Positions 33,170-41,960 of a DNA stretch of 54,325 nt are shown one piece after another. The DNA comes from Thalassolituus sp. UBA674 (GTDB taxonomy: Bacteria; Pseudomonadota; Gammaproteobacteria; Pseudomonadales; Oceanobacteraceae), in contig DBNK01000024.1 in assembly GCA_002298335.1 (NCBI GenBank), positions 1 to 54,325 on the forward strand. The letters run 5' to 3'. Below the pieces are notes generated by a model. It did not search any database, had not been told where the DNA came from, and worked only from the letters and a program-made list of their open reading frames with translations. How positions within the stretch are numbered: the first letter of the stretch is position 1; each line of letters begins with the position of its first letter. The position numbers and the translations under genes are program-made.

Positions 33170-33930
33170 CAGCGCAGCGCCTGCCAGCCCTGGGAGCGGC
33201 CTACGGCGATTTTCCAGCCACCGGCATCCAGTATCAGGCCGTCACGGGTAATACTGCTGATGCGGATCTGGTCGCGGATGAAGTCCCCCTCATGCCAGAC
33301 CCGGCCATTCATAGTGACATAGCTTTTTTCAGCAATGGTGCTGTAGAGGTGACCTGTGATGACCAGATCAGGAATAGTTTTCAGAACCTGATACGGCGGC
33401 GACTGAGTGGCTGCCACTTCAGGTTGCTCCGCTACAGACGGCGGCTCTGTGGCAGGCTCCGGAGATGTGGTCGCTTCCGGAGTTGCGGCAACCGCTGGAG
33501 TGGCTGAAGTGGCCGGCGCTGCTGCAGGTTCTGACGCAGGAACCACCGGCGACGGCTCTGCTGGCGTTGCCTGACGTTGTGGTTGTTCCGCCTTACGGAC
33601 TTCGACAATCACCGGGGGCGTTTGAGGCTTGAGTGTAATGCCGCTGCCGGCAGATACCGCTGGAGTGCTGTCTGCCGAAGCCGGCTCAGATGCACGGCTG
33701 AGAGAGACAGTTCCGGCCCCACCCTGCCGGAGGGTCAGCAGTAATAAGAGAAGTAACCCGGCCACGGCCAGTAACAGAAGTACAACCAGCCATAACCACA
33801 CAGGTCGGTGGACCGGAGCCGCGCCGGCGACAAATACGGGTTGCAGACCAGCCGACGGGGTCCCGGCAGAGGGCTGGCGTTGTTCACGCTCTTCCTGAGA
33901 TTTTTTCAGCGCATCCAGTATGAACGACAT
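33169..33930 (-). CDS. gspB: GspB-type general secretion pathway protein B
   Basis: A 253-residue inner-membrane protein: short N-terminal cytoplasmic segment starting MSFILDALKKSQEE (a family hallmark), membrane helix at about 45-67, a Pro/Ala/Thr-rich periplasmic linker (about 85-165), and a GspB_C beta domain (about 180-253). With GspA, it helps insert or move the type II secretin through the peptidoglycan. I use ATG at 33930 rather than a TTG one codon earlier. It starts in the gspA stop (TGATG) and ends in the dinG start (TGATG). The core gsp operon is not in the window. Confidence 0.88.
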   Translation of the reverse strand: MSFILDALKKSQEEREQRQPSAGTPSAGLQPVFVAGAAPVHRPVWLWLVVLLLLAVAGLLLLLLLTLRQGGAGTVSLSRASEPASADSTPAVSAGSGITLKPQTPPVIVEVRKAEQPQRQATPAEPSPVVPASEPAAAPATSATPAVAATPEATTSPEPATEPPSVAEQPEVAATQSPPYQVLKTIPDLVITGHLYSTIAEKSYVTMNGRVWHEGDFIRDQIRISSITRDGLILDAGGWKIAVGRSQGWQALR

Positions 33931-35399
33931 CAACCTTCCTTCATCAGATGAAGCAGTGTACGCGGGCCAATAATGCCGTCCGGCTCCAGACCTTCCTGCA
34001 GCTGAAAGTCCACTACGGCTTTCTGCAACAGTGGATCATAGAATTTAGGGTCCAGCTCGACGCGGACTCCGGATGGGCCGATGGAGGTCCACTCCTGATT
34101 CCAGGTGACCTTGAGTCTCTGGCGCACCCAACTGATCACCGAGGCTTTATCGCCCGGGTGCAACAGAGACTCATAACCACCCGGAGGCTGCCAGAGAACT
34201 GTCGCCTTACCATCGTAAGGGCTGTTGCCTGCTTTCAGCGGCTGCCATTTCCCGGCAGAGAGAATCAGCGTGGGTTGATTCAGAGACAGCAGTTCGGCCA
34301 GAGGCCATTCAACATTCAGACATTGCCAGTTGCTGTTGTCCAGTCCATCACAGTTATCCGCAGCGAGCCCAAGCCCTGCCGCCAGCTGACTGAATGCAGT
34401 ATTCCCCCCGGCCGGGGACACAGAGTCTGGCTGGACAGTCTCCGCCTGCGGTGCCAGCAAACGATAGCCAACATACACACCAAGCAGAATCACCAGCAGG
34501 AGTAACAACCCGGCAAGCCAGGGCAGATAACTGCGCTGTGCTTTCCCCTCGGGTACGCCCTGCATTACGGCGGGTTTCACAATGGGTTTACGTTCTGCGC
34601 CACTGACTTCAATCACCGCACGGCGGGCAATGGCGGCATCCACAAAAGGCTTGTTCACAGCATAAGCACCTAACAAGGCACGGTCTGCCATGCTGTTGAT
34701 CAGACGCGGAACGCCCATACTGTTCTGCCACAGAACTTTGACTGCGGCCTGATCAAACAACATGCGGTTGCCACCGGCACACTGTATACGGTGCGCCAGA
34801 TAGGCAGAGGTATCCGCCAGCGTCAGGTGCTCAAGATGATAGCGTGCGGTGATACGCTGATTCATCTGCCGCAATTCGTGACGGGTCAGTATTTCGCGCA
34901 GCTCGGTTTGCCCGACCAACACCAGAGTCAGCAGTTTCTCGGTATTGGTTTCCAGATTGGTCAGCAGACGAACCTGCTCCAACAGTGCTGGTGACATCAC
35001 CTGAGCTTCATCAATAACACAGATCACCCTCTGATTATTGGAATAAAACTTAAGTAACCCCATGTACAGCACACGGTACAGCTCACGCAGTGACAGACCG
35101 CTCTCGTAAGAGATATGCAGCTCGTCACAGAGGCTTTCCAGCAGTTCGGCCGGTGATAATTGCGGATTAAAGATGTACGCAATGTGATCCCCTTCAGGCA
35201 CAGATGCCATCAGTGCCCGGCACAGGGTGGTCTTACCGGTGCCGACTTCGCCGGTCAGGCAGATCAGTCCGCCCTGATCAGTCAGGGCATAGCTGAGATG
35301 TGCCAGTGCTTCCTGATGGCCGGGTGACGGATAGAGGAAATCCGGGTCAGGTGAAATGGTAAACGGCAGGCGTTGTAAGCCAAAGTACTCCAGGTACAT
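33930..35399 (-). CDS. gspA: GspA/ExeA family AAA ATPase with peptidoglycan-binding domain
   Basis: A 489-residue protein that with GspB remodels peptidoglycan to assemble the type II secretin. The N-terminal MYLEYFGLQRLPF is typical of the family. Walker A GEVGTGKTT (50-58) and Walker B VICVIDEAQ (near 125-133) mark the AAA domain, followed by a membrane helix (about 288-310). A periplasmic C-terminus ends in a peptidoglycan-binding fold (ADxFQ-like VVDFQLQEGLEPDGIIGPRT). It is the first gene of the gspA-gspB-dinG unit, all linked by TGATG overlaps. Confidence 0.9.
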   Translation of the reverse strand: MYLEYFGLQRLPFTISPDPDFLYPSPGHQEALAHLSYALTDQGGLICLTGEVGTGKTTLCRALMASVPEGDHIAYIFNPQLSPAELLESLCDELHISYESGLSLRELYRVLYMGLLKFYSNNQRVICVIDEAQVMSPALLEQVRLLTNLETNTEKLLTLVLVGQTELREILTRHELRQMNQRITARYHLEHLTLADTSAYLAHRIQCAGGNRMLFDQAAVKVLWQNSMGVPRLINSMADRALLGAYAVNKPFVDAAIARRAVIEVSGAERKPIVKPAVMQGVPEGKAQRSYLPWLAGLLLLLVILLGVYVGYRLLAPQAETVQPDSVSPAGGNTAFSQLAAGLGLAADNCDGLDNSNWQCLNVEWPLAELLSLNQPTLILSAGKWQPLKAGNSPYDGKATVLWQPPGGYESLLHPGDKASVISWVRQRLKVTWNQEWTSIGPSGVRVELDPKFYDPLLQKAVVDFQLQEGLEPDGIIGPRTLLHLMKEG

Positions 35400-35485
35400 G
35401 GGGAATCCAAAAACGAATTAACCGCGCCATGATAGCGGATTTACAGCCCCAATACAGGGGCTACAGAAGCCGTAAAGACTCAGCT

Positions 35486-36520
35486 TCAGAAGGGGTAGGC
35501 GTAACTGAAATCCAGCCTGGCATCACGCGCTTCTTTGAAACGCAGATCATCTGCCAGATAGGTAAAGGACAGATTGCCCCGCCGAACCCGGACGCCAAGT
35601 TGATTAAGGTTGGTTGCCAGCGCATCCAGACGCACATCGTCCCGGACCATCCAGCCTTTGCCTAAGGTCAGGCGCTGATAATGATCGTGCCGGTATATTC
35701 CGGCACTCAACAAAAAGGGCCGGTAATCCAGGCTGGCAATGACCGTGACCGGAATACTGGCGTTGAAGTTCTGATTACCATCCTGGCCTTCTGCGGAACT
35801 GTCACCGAAATTACAGATATTTTCGTCCACTGTGCCGAAATTCACACAACCTTCCCGGTAAGAAGCCTGATAGAACTCAAGCAGATTCCACAGGTCGCGT
35901 AATTCAAACGCGAAATCCAATCCGGAAAGGTGCGACCAGCGGCCCTGCAGGGTAAACGAGTAACCGAAACGATCACCCTCTTCCGCCCGATAATCCAGAA
36001 TCTTATCTTCATCGAAGTAATATTCCAGATACACGGAAGCATCGATACCCTCTCCCGGACTGGTCACCCCGTCTGTTTCTCCAAACTGGTAATGACCAAT
36101 TTTATAAATGGTAAACAGTGGGGTCAGTGACCAGCGATTGCCGGAAAATTCATAACCGCCGGTGATACCCCGGCCGTCAAATGACTGTACGTCGAGCAGA
36201 ATATCGCTGGCCACCGTTGTCTCAATTCCCCGGTCCAGCTCAAGATACCAGGCTACGGTTTCCGGCGTGAACTGCATGGAATAAAACCAGCGTTTTTCCA
36301 CACCAAGGACAAAGCCATGGTACTTCACACCGGCGCTGATACTGGCATCCCCGAAGGCATATTCACCGGGCTCCACGGCGCCGTCCCAGCCATGAATCAT
36401 GTCATAGATAGGCACAGGCTCAGCACTGGCTTCGACCTCAGTGCGGAAAAAAACCTCATCAGCCACAACGGACTGACAGGCCAGCAGGCCTGTCAGTGAG
36501 AGTAAAACAGAACGGAACAT
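35486..36520 (-). CDS. Predicted outer-membrane beta-barrel protein, unknown function
   Basis: A 344-residue protein with a signal peptide (MFRSVLLSLTGLLACQSVVA, cleavage about 20). The body alternates aromatic and charged strands (YLELDRGIETT, SYTLQGRWSHL-type stretches) and ends in Tyr-Pro-Phe, as do many Gram-negative barrels. I start it at the ATG at 36520. An upstream reading would begin inside the preceding gene and lack a proper signal. The gap to the giant lipoprotein gene is 10 bp, so the two are likely one transcript and may form a complex. No known family is recognised. Confidence 0.7.
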   Translation of the reverse strand: MFRSVLLSLTGLLACQSVVADEVFFRTEVEASAEPVPIYDMIHGWDGAVEPGEYAFGDASISAGVKYHGFVLGVEKRWFYSMQFTPETVAWYLELDRGIETTVASDILLDVQSFDGRGITGGYEFSGNRWSLTPLFTIYKIGHYQFGETDGVTSPGEGIDASVYLEYYFDEDKILDYRAEEGDRFGYSFTLQGRWSHLSGLDFAFELRDLWNLLEFYQASYREGCVNFGTVDENICNFGDSSAEGQDGNQNFNASIPVTVIASLDYRPFLLSAGIYRHDHYQRLTLGKGWMVRDDVRLDALATNLNQLGVRVRRGNLSFTYLADDLRFKEARDARLDFSYAYPF

Positions 36521-36530
36521 GAGTGTCAGA

Positions 36531-39440
36531 TCAGCCCTCGCCCAGCATGGTCCAGGTACCATCAACAAAGCGCACGATGTACACACCTTCGCGCTCTTCA
36601 CGGATAGTGGCCATCAGCGTGCCGCGGTAGGTCAGATACGCCACGGCTTCACAATCACCAGTGGACACATTTTCATCACGGTTATAGGCACCACAGGACG
36701 GTGCATCGTTACCAAGTTCATACTCCACACGGGAGGTACTTGCCAGACCAATCGACTCATTACCACCGAACATGGTGACGCCGGAGCGGTATACCACAAG
36801 TGTACCGATCTCTGCATTGAAGCCGGTTTCTTCGTCATAAGTGATGGAATAACCCACGGTGAAACTCTGTGCATCCTCACCCGCTGCCACACTGCTGACC
36901 AGATAATCGTAGTCATAACCAAAAATGACGGTGGCTTCGAAATAGTCTTTTACACGACGAACCAGATTACCCTGCACAATGGTCGGCACCAGGCGGTTTT
37001 CAGCTTCATCCACCATGGAATTCGTGGCCGAGAAGAACAGATTATTAATGCCGAGGCGATAAACGTTGTCAGGTGACAATGTGCCGTCAAACGGCCCGAT
37101 CAGCTGATTACGCGGCAGCGTCGGCAATGTACCGTCTGCATTTTCCAGTGATGACATATCAATGGCGTAGGCACCGTGCGCGGGAACTTCCTGCAGGTTG
37201 ATTGTGCCTTCGGCATAACCATCGGACAGGAAAGTATCCAGATCATTTTCCCCGGACAGCTGAATCCGGTCACCACAGGTGATGACCTCACGATTTGCCG
37301 GGTTTGCAGCTGACTCAAGAGTACAGGTCTGAATTTCTGTAACACCGGACGCTGGCGGATAGACACGGATGCGGACCAGTGCATTGCCTTCCACATCAAA
37401 ATCCACGTATTCAACGGTCACATTATCCGGGTTTTCATCATCACCCCGATTAACGGTTTCCGTCGACAGATAAAGAGTCATCATGTCATCGACTTCAAAC
37501 ACCAGCTCGTCATCCGGGCGCGGCACAAAGAAATTATCAAACTCAGGCCATTTGGAATCCGGGTAAAACGCAGAGCCGTTTACGGTAGAAATTTCACTGA
37601 CCAATGCCGACTGATTCGCCAGCGGCACGGTTTCACCATTCACCGTAACTTCATCCTGAGTCTCACCAAAAGTGCGTACCCAGAAGACCACGGCTGTGGG
37701 GTTATAACGGCGCTCATAGGTGTCGTTATAGGGATCATCAACACCGAACAGGCTGGTTTCAAACAGAATTTCCAGTTCGTGGGTTTCACCATTAATGGTA
37801 ACCGGGTCGAAACTCAGTGACGGCCAGGCGACATCAACACCCTGGGGCTCCTGCACATTGAAGGAAGGTGGTTGAGCGTATGTGTCACCATATATCAGTC
37901 GGATGTGCGGAATTTCTTCCTCATCCAGTGAGTTATTTTCGGTCACCCAGGTCAGGTTAACCGCTGCAGATTCCGCCGTGGCCGGCATGCTCAGGCTGCC
38001 TTCGGTGAAAATATCAAAACCGAAGAACTCGTTATCGGATTCCAGAGCCGGGTTAATGGAGGCCGGTTCCAGGCTCAGTGTCAGATCACCGTCCACCGTC
38101 AGGGTTTCTGCTGTACTGTTCCAGACAAATCCACTCTGGTGCAGATCAGAGTTACAACCAACCTGGCCATCATCGTCATTCAGGCAGGAAACAAAATACG
38201 TGGTCGCATCCAGAATGCGCAGCATGGCAGCATCAAGATTCGGTTTTACCGAGTCAAAATATTCGGTATGGCCATCAAAATACACTTCAAGTTCATCGGC
38301 AAAATTACCCGGAATAAAACTTTCTTTATCCGGATCATCACCTTTAAAATTCAGGAAGCGTTCATTGAGGTCATCAATGAAAAGCTTGGCTTCTTCAATA
38401 TTGGAATTCCAGCTTGAAAGAAATTCCGGCACATCAATCTGTACATCACTCAGACGGCCGTTCACCATGGAGTCCATCAGAGCATGGAGATCTGATGACA
38501 CCTGATCAGCTTCTTCGAGCACCTGCGCATTGTTGTTGCGCAGTGTAGTGATGTTGTCATCCAGAACAGCGGCTGCCGCACTGTAAATACGGAACAGGGT
38601 CAGGCGCGGTGAGCTGTTGTCTTTTTCATACAGCTGGCCACCATTAGCCAGAAACTCTGAGGCAAGCTCATCAATCGTCTCGGTATACGTCTGGTTTTCA
38701 TCAAAGGCAATTTTCTGGATACCGGCAATCAGAGCACCGTAGTAAATCCCCTCAGTCAGCAGGTTACCGGCCAGCTCTGTGTTCTGGCTGATGTCTGACG
38801 GCATCACAGGTATCACTGAAATCACATCACTGATGTTCAGCAACTCATCAATATGGCGATTGGAAATCTCGATGGAATATTCAGAATAAAAACCGGTTTT
38901 ATTGGTTTCTGTTTCACCGTCACCATTCACATCAATGTAAACCGTATTCGCCAACGAACTGGCAAGGTCGGTGATCCAGTTGATGTTGATGCGCATGCCT
39001 TCCGCCGCTTCACCCACAGCCGCACGGATCTGGAAATCGGTTTCCAGTGAAAACGGATTCTGCCAGGAGGTACTGCCACAACCGGATGGCAACTGACAGA
39101 TGGAGGTTGCATTACCATTTTCGTTGGTAGCAATCAGCAGAACCGGCGTACCGGCTGCTTCACTGTCGAGCGAAACTTCATAACGCCCGGTGTCGGTGGA
39201 TGCCGTGTAATAACCTGAGAAAACCGTATCGCCCGAATCCTGGTCAACTTCGCGCTGGGGTTGGCCTTCGTAATCAAGTTCAACAGAAGTCACCCGGGCA
39301 GACTCGGTCGTGGCACTGACATAGCCATTAAGCTTAACCGTGTCTACAGGAGGGGTCGTATTGCGGGTAGAGTCCTTGTTACCGCTGCACGCAGCCAGCG
39401 CAGACAGCAGCAGAGAGGCTGTCAGTATTTTTATTCTCAT
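36531..39440 (-). CDS. Giant lipoprotein A (969 aa), paralogue of the 982-aa protein at 41961-44909
   Basis: I do not recognise a named family. It has a lipoprotein signal with LAAC lipobox (C18) and Ser at +2, which favours the outer membrane. The mature protein is acidic with many beta-type repeats and few basic residues. A CQLPSGCGS motif (C115, C121) may form a disulfide. Its N-terminal third, cysteine motif, a GALIAG/GALLAA segment and C-terminal domain (YRGTLMA... then GVYIVRFVDGTW) match the paralogue across glcB. The last residues resemble a small beta domain. It leads the 344-aa barrel gene by 10 bp. A surface or envelope role is likely, but none is shown. Confidence 0.8.
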   Translation of the reverse strand: MRIKILTASLLLSALAACSGNKDSTRNTTPPVDTVKLNGYVSATTESARVTSVELDYEGQPQREVDQDSGDTVFSGYYTASTDTGRYEVSLDSEAAGTPVLLIATNENGNATSICQLPSGCGSTSWQNPFSLETDFQIRAAVGEAAEGMRININWITDLASSLANTVYIDVNGDGETETNKTGFYSEYSIEISNRHIDELLNISDVISVIPVMPSDISQNTELAGNLLTEGIYYGALIAGIQKIAFDENQTYTETIDELASEFLANGGQLYEKDNSSPRLTLFRIYSAAAAVLDDNITTLRNNNAQVLEEADQVSSDLHALMDSMVNGRLSDVQIDVPEFLSSWNSNIEEAKLFIDDLNERFLNFKGDDPDKESFIPGNFADELEVYFDGHTEYFDSVKPNLDAAMLRILDATTYFVSCLNDDDGQVGCNSDLHQSGFVWNSTAETLTVDGDLTLSLEPASINPALESDNEFFGFDIFTEGSLSMPATAESAAVNLTWVTENNSLDEEEIPHIRLIYGDTYAQPPSFNVQEPQGVDVAWPSLSFDPVTINGETHELEILFETSLFGVDDPYNDTYERRYNPTAVVFWVRTFGETQDEVTVNGETVPLANQSALVSEISTVNGSAFYPDSKWPEFDNFFVPRPDDELVFEVDDMMTLYLSTETVNRGDDENPDNVTVEYVDFDVEGNALVRIRVYPPASGVTEIQTCTLESAANPANREVITCGDRIQLSGENDLDTFLSDGYAEGTINLQEVPAHGAYAIDMSSLENADGTLPTLPRNQLIGPFDGTLSPDNVYRLGINNLFFSATNSMVDEAENRLVPTIVQGNLVRRVKDYFEATVIFGYDYDYLVSSVAAGEDAQSFTVGYSITYDEETGFNAEIGTLVVYRSGVTMFGGNESIGLASTSRVEYELGNDAPSCGAYNRDENVSTGDCEAVAYLTYRGTLMATIREEREGVYIVRFVDGTWTMLGEG

Positions 39441-39550
39441 ATCAGATCAACCTGAAAGTCTGAAATTATTAGTGACATTCTATGGGTAAAGCGTCGGAAA
39501 GCGGACATAAATGTCCGGTTTTACCGGGGTTTTACACAGAATTGAGACAG

Positions 39551-39580
39551 AAAAAAAGCCCGGACTCAGCCGGGCTTTTT
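39551..39580 (-). terminator. Terminator after glcB
   Basis: An 11-bp stem (AAAAAGCCCGG with CCGGGCTTTTT) with a 6-nt loop, followed on the minus strand by seven T. It ends glcB transcription before the promoter region of giant lipoprotein A. Confidence 0.93.
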
Positions 39581-39599
39581 CAGTGTAGCAGTTGCAGTC

Positions 39600-41774
39600 T
39601 TACTGCGCCTTGAACTTCAGACGGTAAGCGTGCAGCAGTGGCTCGGTGTAACCGCTTGGCTGCTCTTTACCTTTGAAGATCAGGTCAGAAGCGGCCTGGA
39701 AGGCGATACCGTTAAAGCCAGGAGCCATAGCGATGTAGGCCGGGTCTGCAGCGTTCTGACCGTCTACGATGGCTGCCATGCGCTTGAGGCTGTCTTCAAC
39801 CTGTTCGCGGGTACAGATACCGTGTTCCAGCCAGTTCGCCACGTGCTGAGAAGAAATACGCAGAGTTGCGCGGTCTTCCATCAGGCCAACGTTGTTGATG
39901 TCAGGCACCTTGGAACAACCAACGCCCTGATCAACCCAGCGCACAACATAACCCAGGATACCCTGGCAGTTGTTGTCGATTTCTTTCTGAATCTGCTCAG
40001 GAGTCAGCGCAGCGGCTTCTTCAGCAGTCATCAGAGGGATGGTCAGGATGTCATCAACAGAGGCGTGCTCACGGCTCTTCAGTTCGTTCTGAACGGCAAA
40101 CACATCTACTTTGTGGTAGTGCATGGCGTGCAGAGTGGCTGCAGTCGGGGACGGAACCCATGCAGTGTTGGCACCAGACTTAGGATGGCCGATTTTCTGC
40201 TCCATCATCATGCCCATCTCATCAGGGATAGGCCACATGCCTTTACCGATCTGAGAACGACCCTGCAGGCCGGTTTCCAGACCTGTGTCGACGTTCCAGT
40301 TTTCGTAAGCATTGATCCAGGTCTGCTGCTTCATGATGGTCTTAGGAACGAAAGGACCAGCCAGCATGGAGGTGTGGATTTCGTCACCGGTACGGTCCAG
40401 GAAGCCAGTGTTAATGAACACAACACGGTCTTTGGCAGCACGGATACATTCTTTCAGGTTCACTGTGGTACGACGCTCTTCGTCCATAATGCCCATCTTC
40501 ATGGTGAAGCGTGGCAGACCCAGTGCGTCTTCAATGCGACCGAACAGTTCATTGGCGAACGCCACTTCTTCAGGGCCGTGCATCTTAGGCTTAACGATAT
40601 TCACGGAACCTGTGGTTGAGTTTTTGAAAGGTGAGTTTCCTTTCAGATCGTGCATGGCGATCAGAGTCGACATCATGCCATCCATGATACCTTCCGGTAC
40701 TTCACTGCCGTCAGCCAGCAGTACCGCCGGGTTGGTCATCAGATGACCCACGTTACGGATGAACAGCATGGAGCGGCCTTTCAGGCACACAGTATCGCCG
40801 TTCACACCGGTGTATTCACGGTCAGGGTTCATCTTACGAACAAACGTCTTATCACCTTTGGTGATGGATTCTTCCAGGTCACCTTTCATCAGACCCAGCC
40901 AGTTGCCGTAAGTCACAACCTTGTCAGCAGCATCAACAGCAGCAACTGAGTCTTCGCAGTCCATGATGGTGGTCAGAGCGGCTTCCATCAGAACGTCTTT
41001 AACACCAGCAGCGTCGGTAGAACCGATCGGGCTGGTTGCGTCGATCTGAATTTCAAAGTGCAGGCTGTTGTTCACCAGCAGCACAGCTTCAGGTGCAGAG
41101 GCGTCACCTTTGTAGCCAACCAGCTGCGCGGCGTTTTTCAGCGTAGTGACAGAGCCGTCTTTCAGGGTCACTTTCAGGGAACCAGCGTCGATGCTGTAGC
41201 TGGTGCTGTCTGCGTGATCACCGCTTTCCAGTGGTGCAGCTTCATTCAGGAAGCTACGGGCGTAGGCAATAACCTTGTCGCCACGGATTTTGTTGTAGCC
41301 AGGCCCCTTGGTCGCCCCGCCTTCTTCAGAAATAGCATTGGTACCGTACAGGGCATCGTACAGAGAACCCCAACGGGCATTGGCGGCGTTCAGGGCAAAA
41401 CGCGCGTTCATGATCGGTACAACCAGCTGCGGACCGGCCATCTGAGCAATTTCCGGCTCAACATTAGCCGTGGATGCTTCAAAGGCTTCGCCTTCAGGCA
41501 ACAGGTAACCGATTTCCTGCAGGAAAGTTTTGTATTCAGCGGCGTTGTGAGGCTGACCTTTACGTTCAGTGTGGTAAGCGTCGATTTTCGCCTGCAGATC
41601 ATCACGTTTAGCCAGCAGAGCCTTGTTTTTCTGGCCCAGTTCATTGGCGATGGCATCAAACGAAGACCAGAAGGCTTCCTGATCCACACCGGTGCCCGGC
41701 ATTGCTTTGTCGTTGATGAAATCGTACAGCTCACGGGCGATCTGGAGTCCGCCTTTCTGAACGTATTCTGTCAT
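39600..41774 (-). CDS. glcB: Malate synthase G
   Basis: Condenses acetyl-CoA with glyoxylate to malate in the glyoxylate cycle and glycolate use. The 724-residue protein matches the monomeric G form (723 in E. coli), with the TIM-barrel motifs DCEDSVAAVDA, GRSMLFIRNVGHLMTN containing the catalytic Arg, MGIMDEERRTT, and the C-terminal domain ending in PLLHAYRLKFKAQ. A GAGG ribosome site precedes the ATG. It is a single-gene unit between two giant lipoprotein genes and has its own terminator. Isocitrate lyase is not in the window. The protein is full length and appears intact. Confidence 0.97.
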   Translation of the reverse strand: MTEYVQKGGLQIARELYDFINDKAMPGTGVDQEAFWSSFDAIANELGQKNKALLAKRDDLQAKIDAYHTERKGQPHNAAEYKTFLQEIGYLLPEGEAFEASTANVEPEIAQMAGPQLVVPIMNARFALNAANARWGSLYDALYGTNAISEEGGATKGPGYNKIRGDKVIAYARSFLNEAAPLESGDHADSTSYSIDAGSLKVTLKDGSVTTLKNAAQLVGYKGDASAPEAVLLVNNSLHFEIQIDATSPIGSTDAAGVKDVLMEAALTTIMDCEDSVAAVDAADKVVTYGNWLGLMKGDLEESITKGDKTFVRKMNPDREYTGVNGDTVCLKGRSMLFIRNVGHLMTNPAVLLADGSEVPEGIMDGMMSTLIAMHDLKGNSPFKNSTTGSVNIVKPKMHGPEEVAFANELFGRIEDALGLPRFTMKMGIMDEERRTTVNLKECIRAAKDRVVFINTGFLDRTGDEIHTSMLAGPFVPKTIMKQQTWINAYENWNVDTGLETGLQGRSQIGKGMWPIPDEMGMMMEQKIGHPKSGANTAWVPSPTAATLHAMHYHKVDVFAVQNELKSREHASVDDILTIPLMTAEEAAALTPEQIQKEIDNNCQGILGYVVRWVDQGVGCSKVPDINNVGLMEDRATLRISSQHVANWLEHGICTREQVEDSLKRMAAIVDGQNAADPAYIAMAPGFNGIAFQAASDLIFKGKEQPSGYTEPLLHAYRLKFKAQ

Positions 41775-41927
41775 TTTCAGCCTCAGTACTTTCAGTGATG
41801 CAGCGATGCCAGACAGGCAACCGCCGATGATTCACGCAGAGCAATGCCTGCGCCTGTTTAAAAATGGTGCGGGATTATAACAAAACTCAGGCCCGCTGCG
41901 AACCGTGTCGGCTGCATTGCGGGCCGG

Positions 41928-41950
41928 AAAACGGCAACAGACTGTTGCCG
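41928..41950 (-). terminator. Terminator after giant lipoprotein B
   Basis: An 8-bp stem (CGGCAACA with TGTTGCCG) with a 3-nt loop, followed on the minus strand by TTTT. It lies 10 bp after the stop of the 982-aa gene, before glcB. Confidence 0.75.
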
Positions 41951-41960
41951 CAACAGATGA

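Noticed and set aside
39630..40619. Open frame of about 330 codons antisense to glcB
   Set aside because: It lies fully within glcB, its composition is that of a mirror frame, and it has no recognisable domain.
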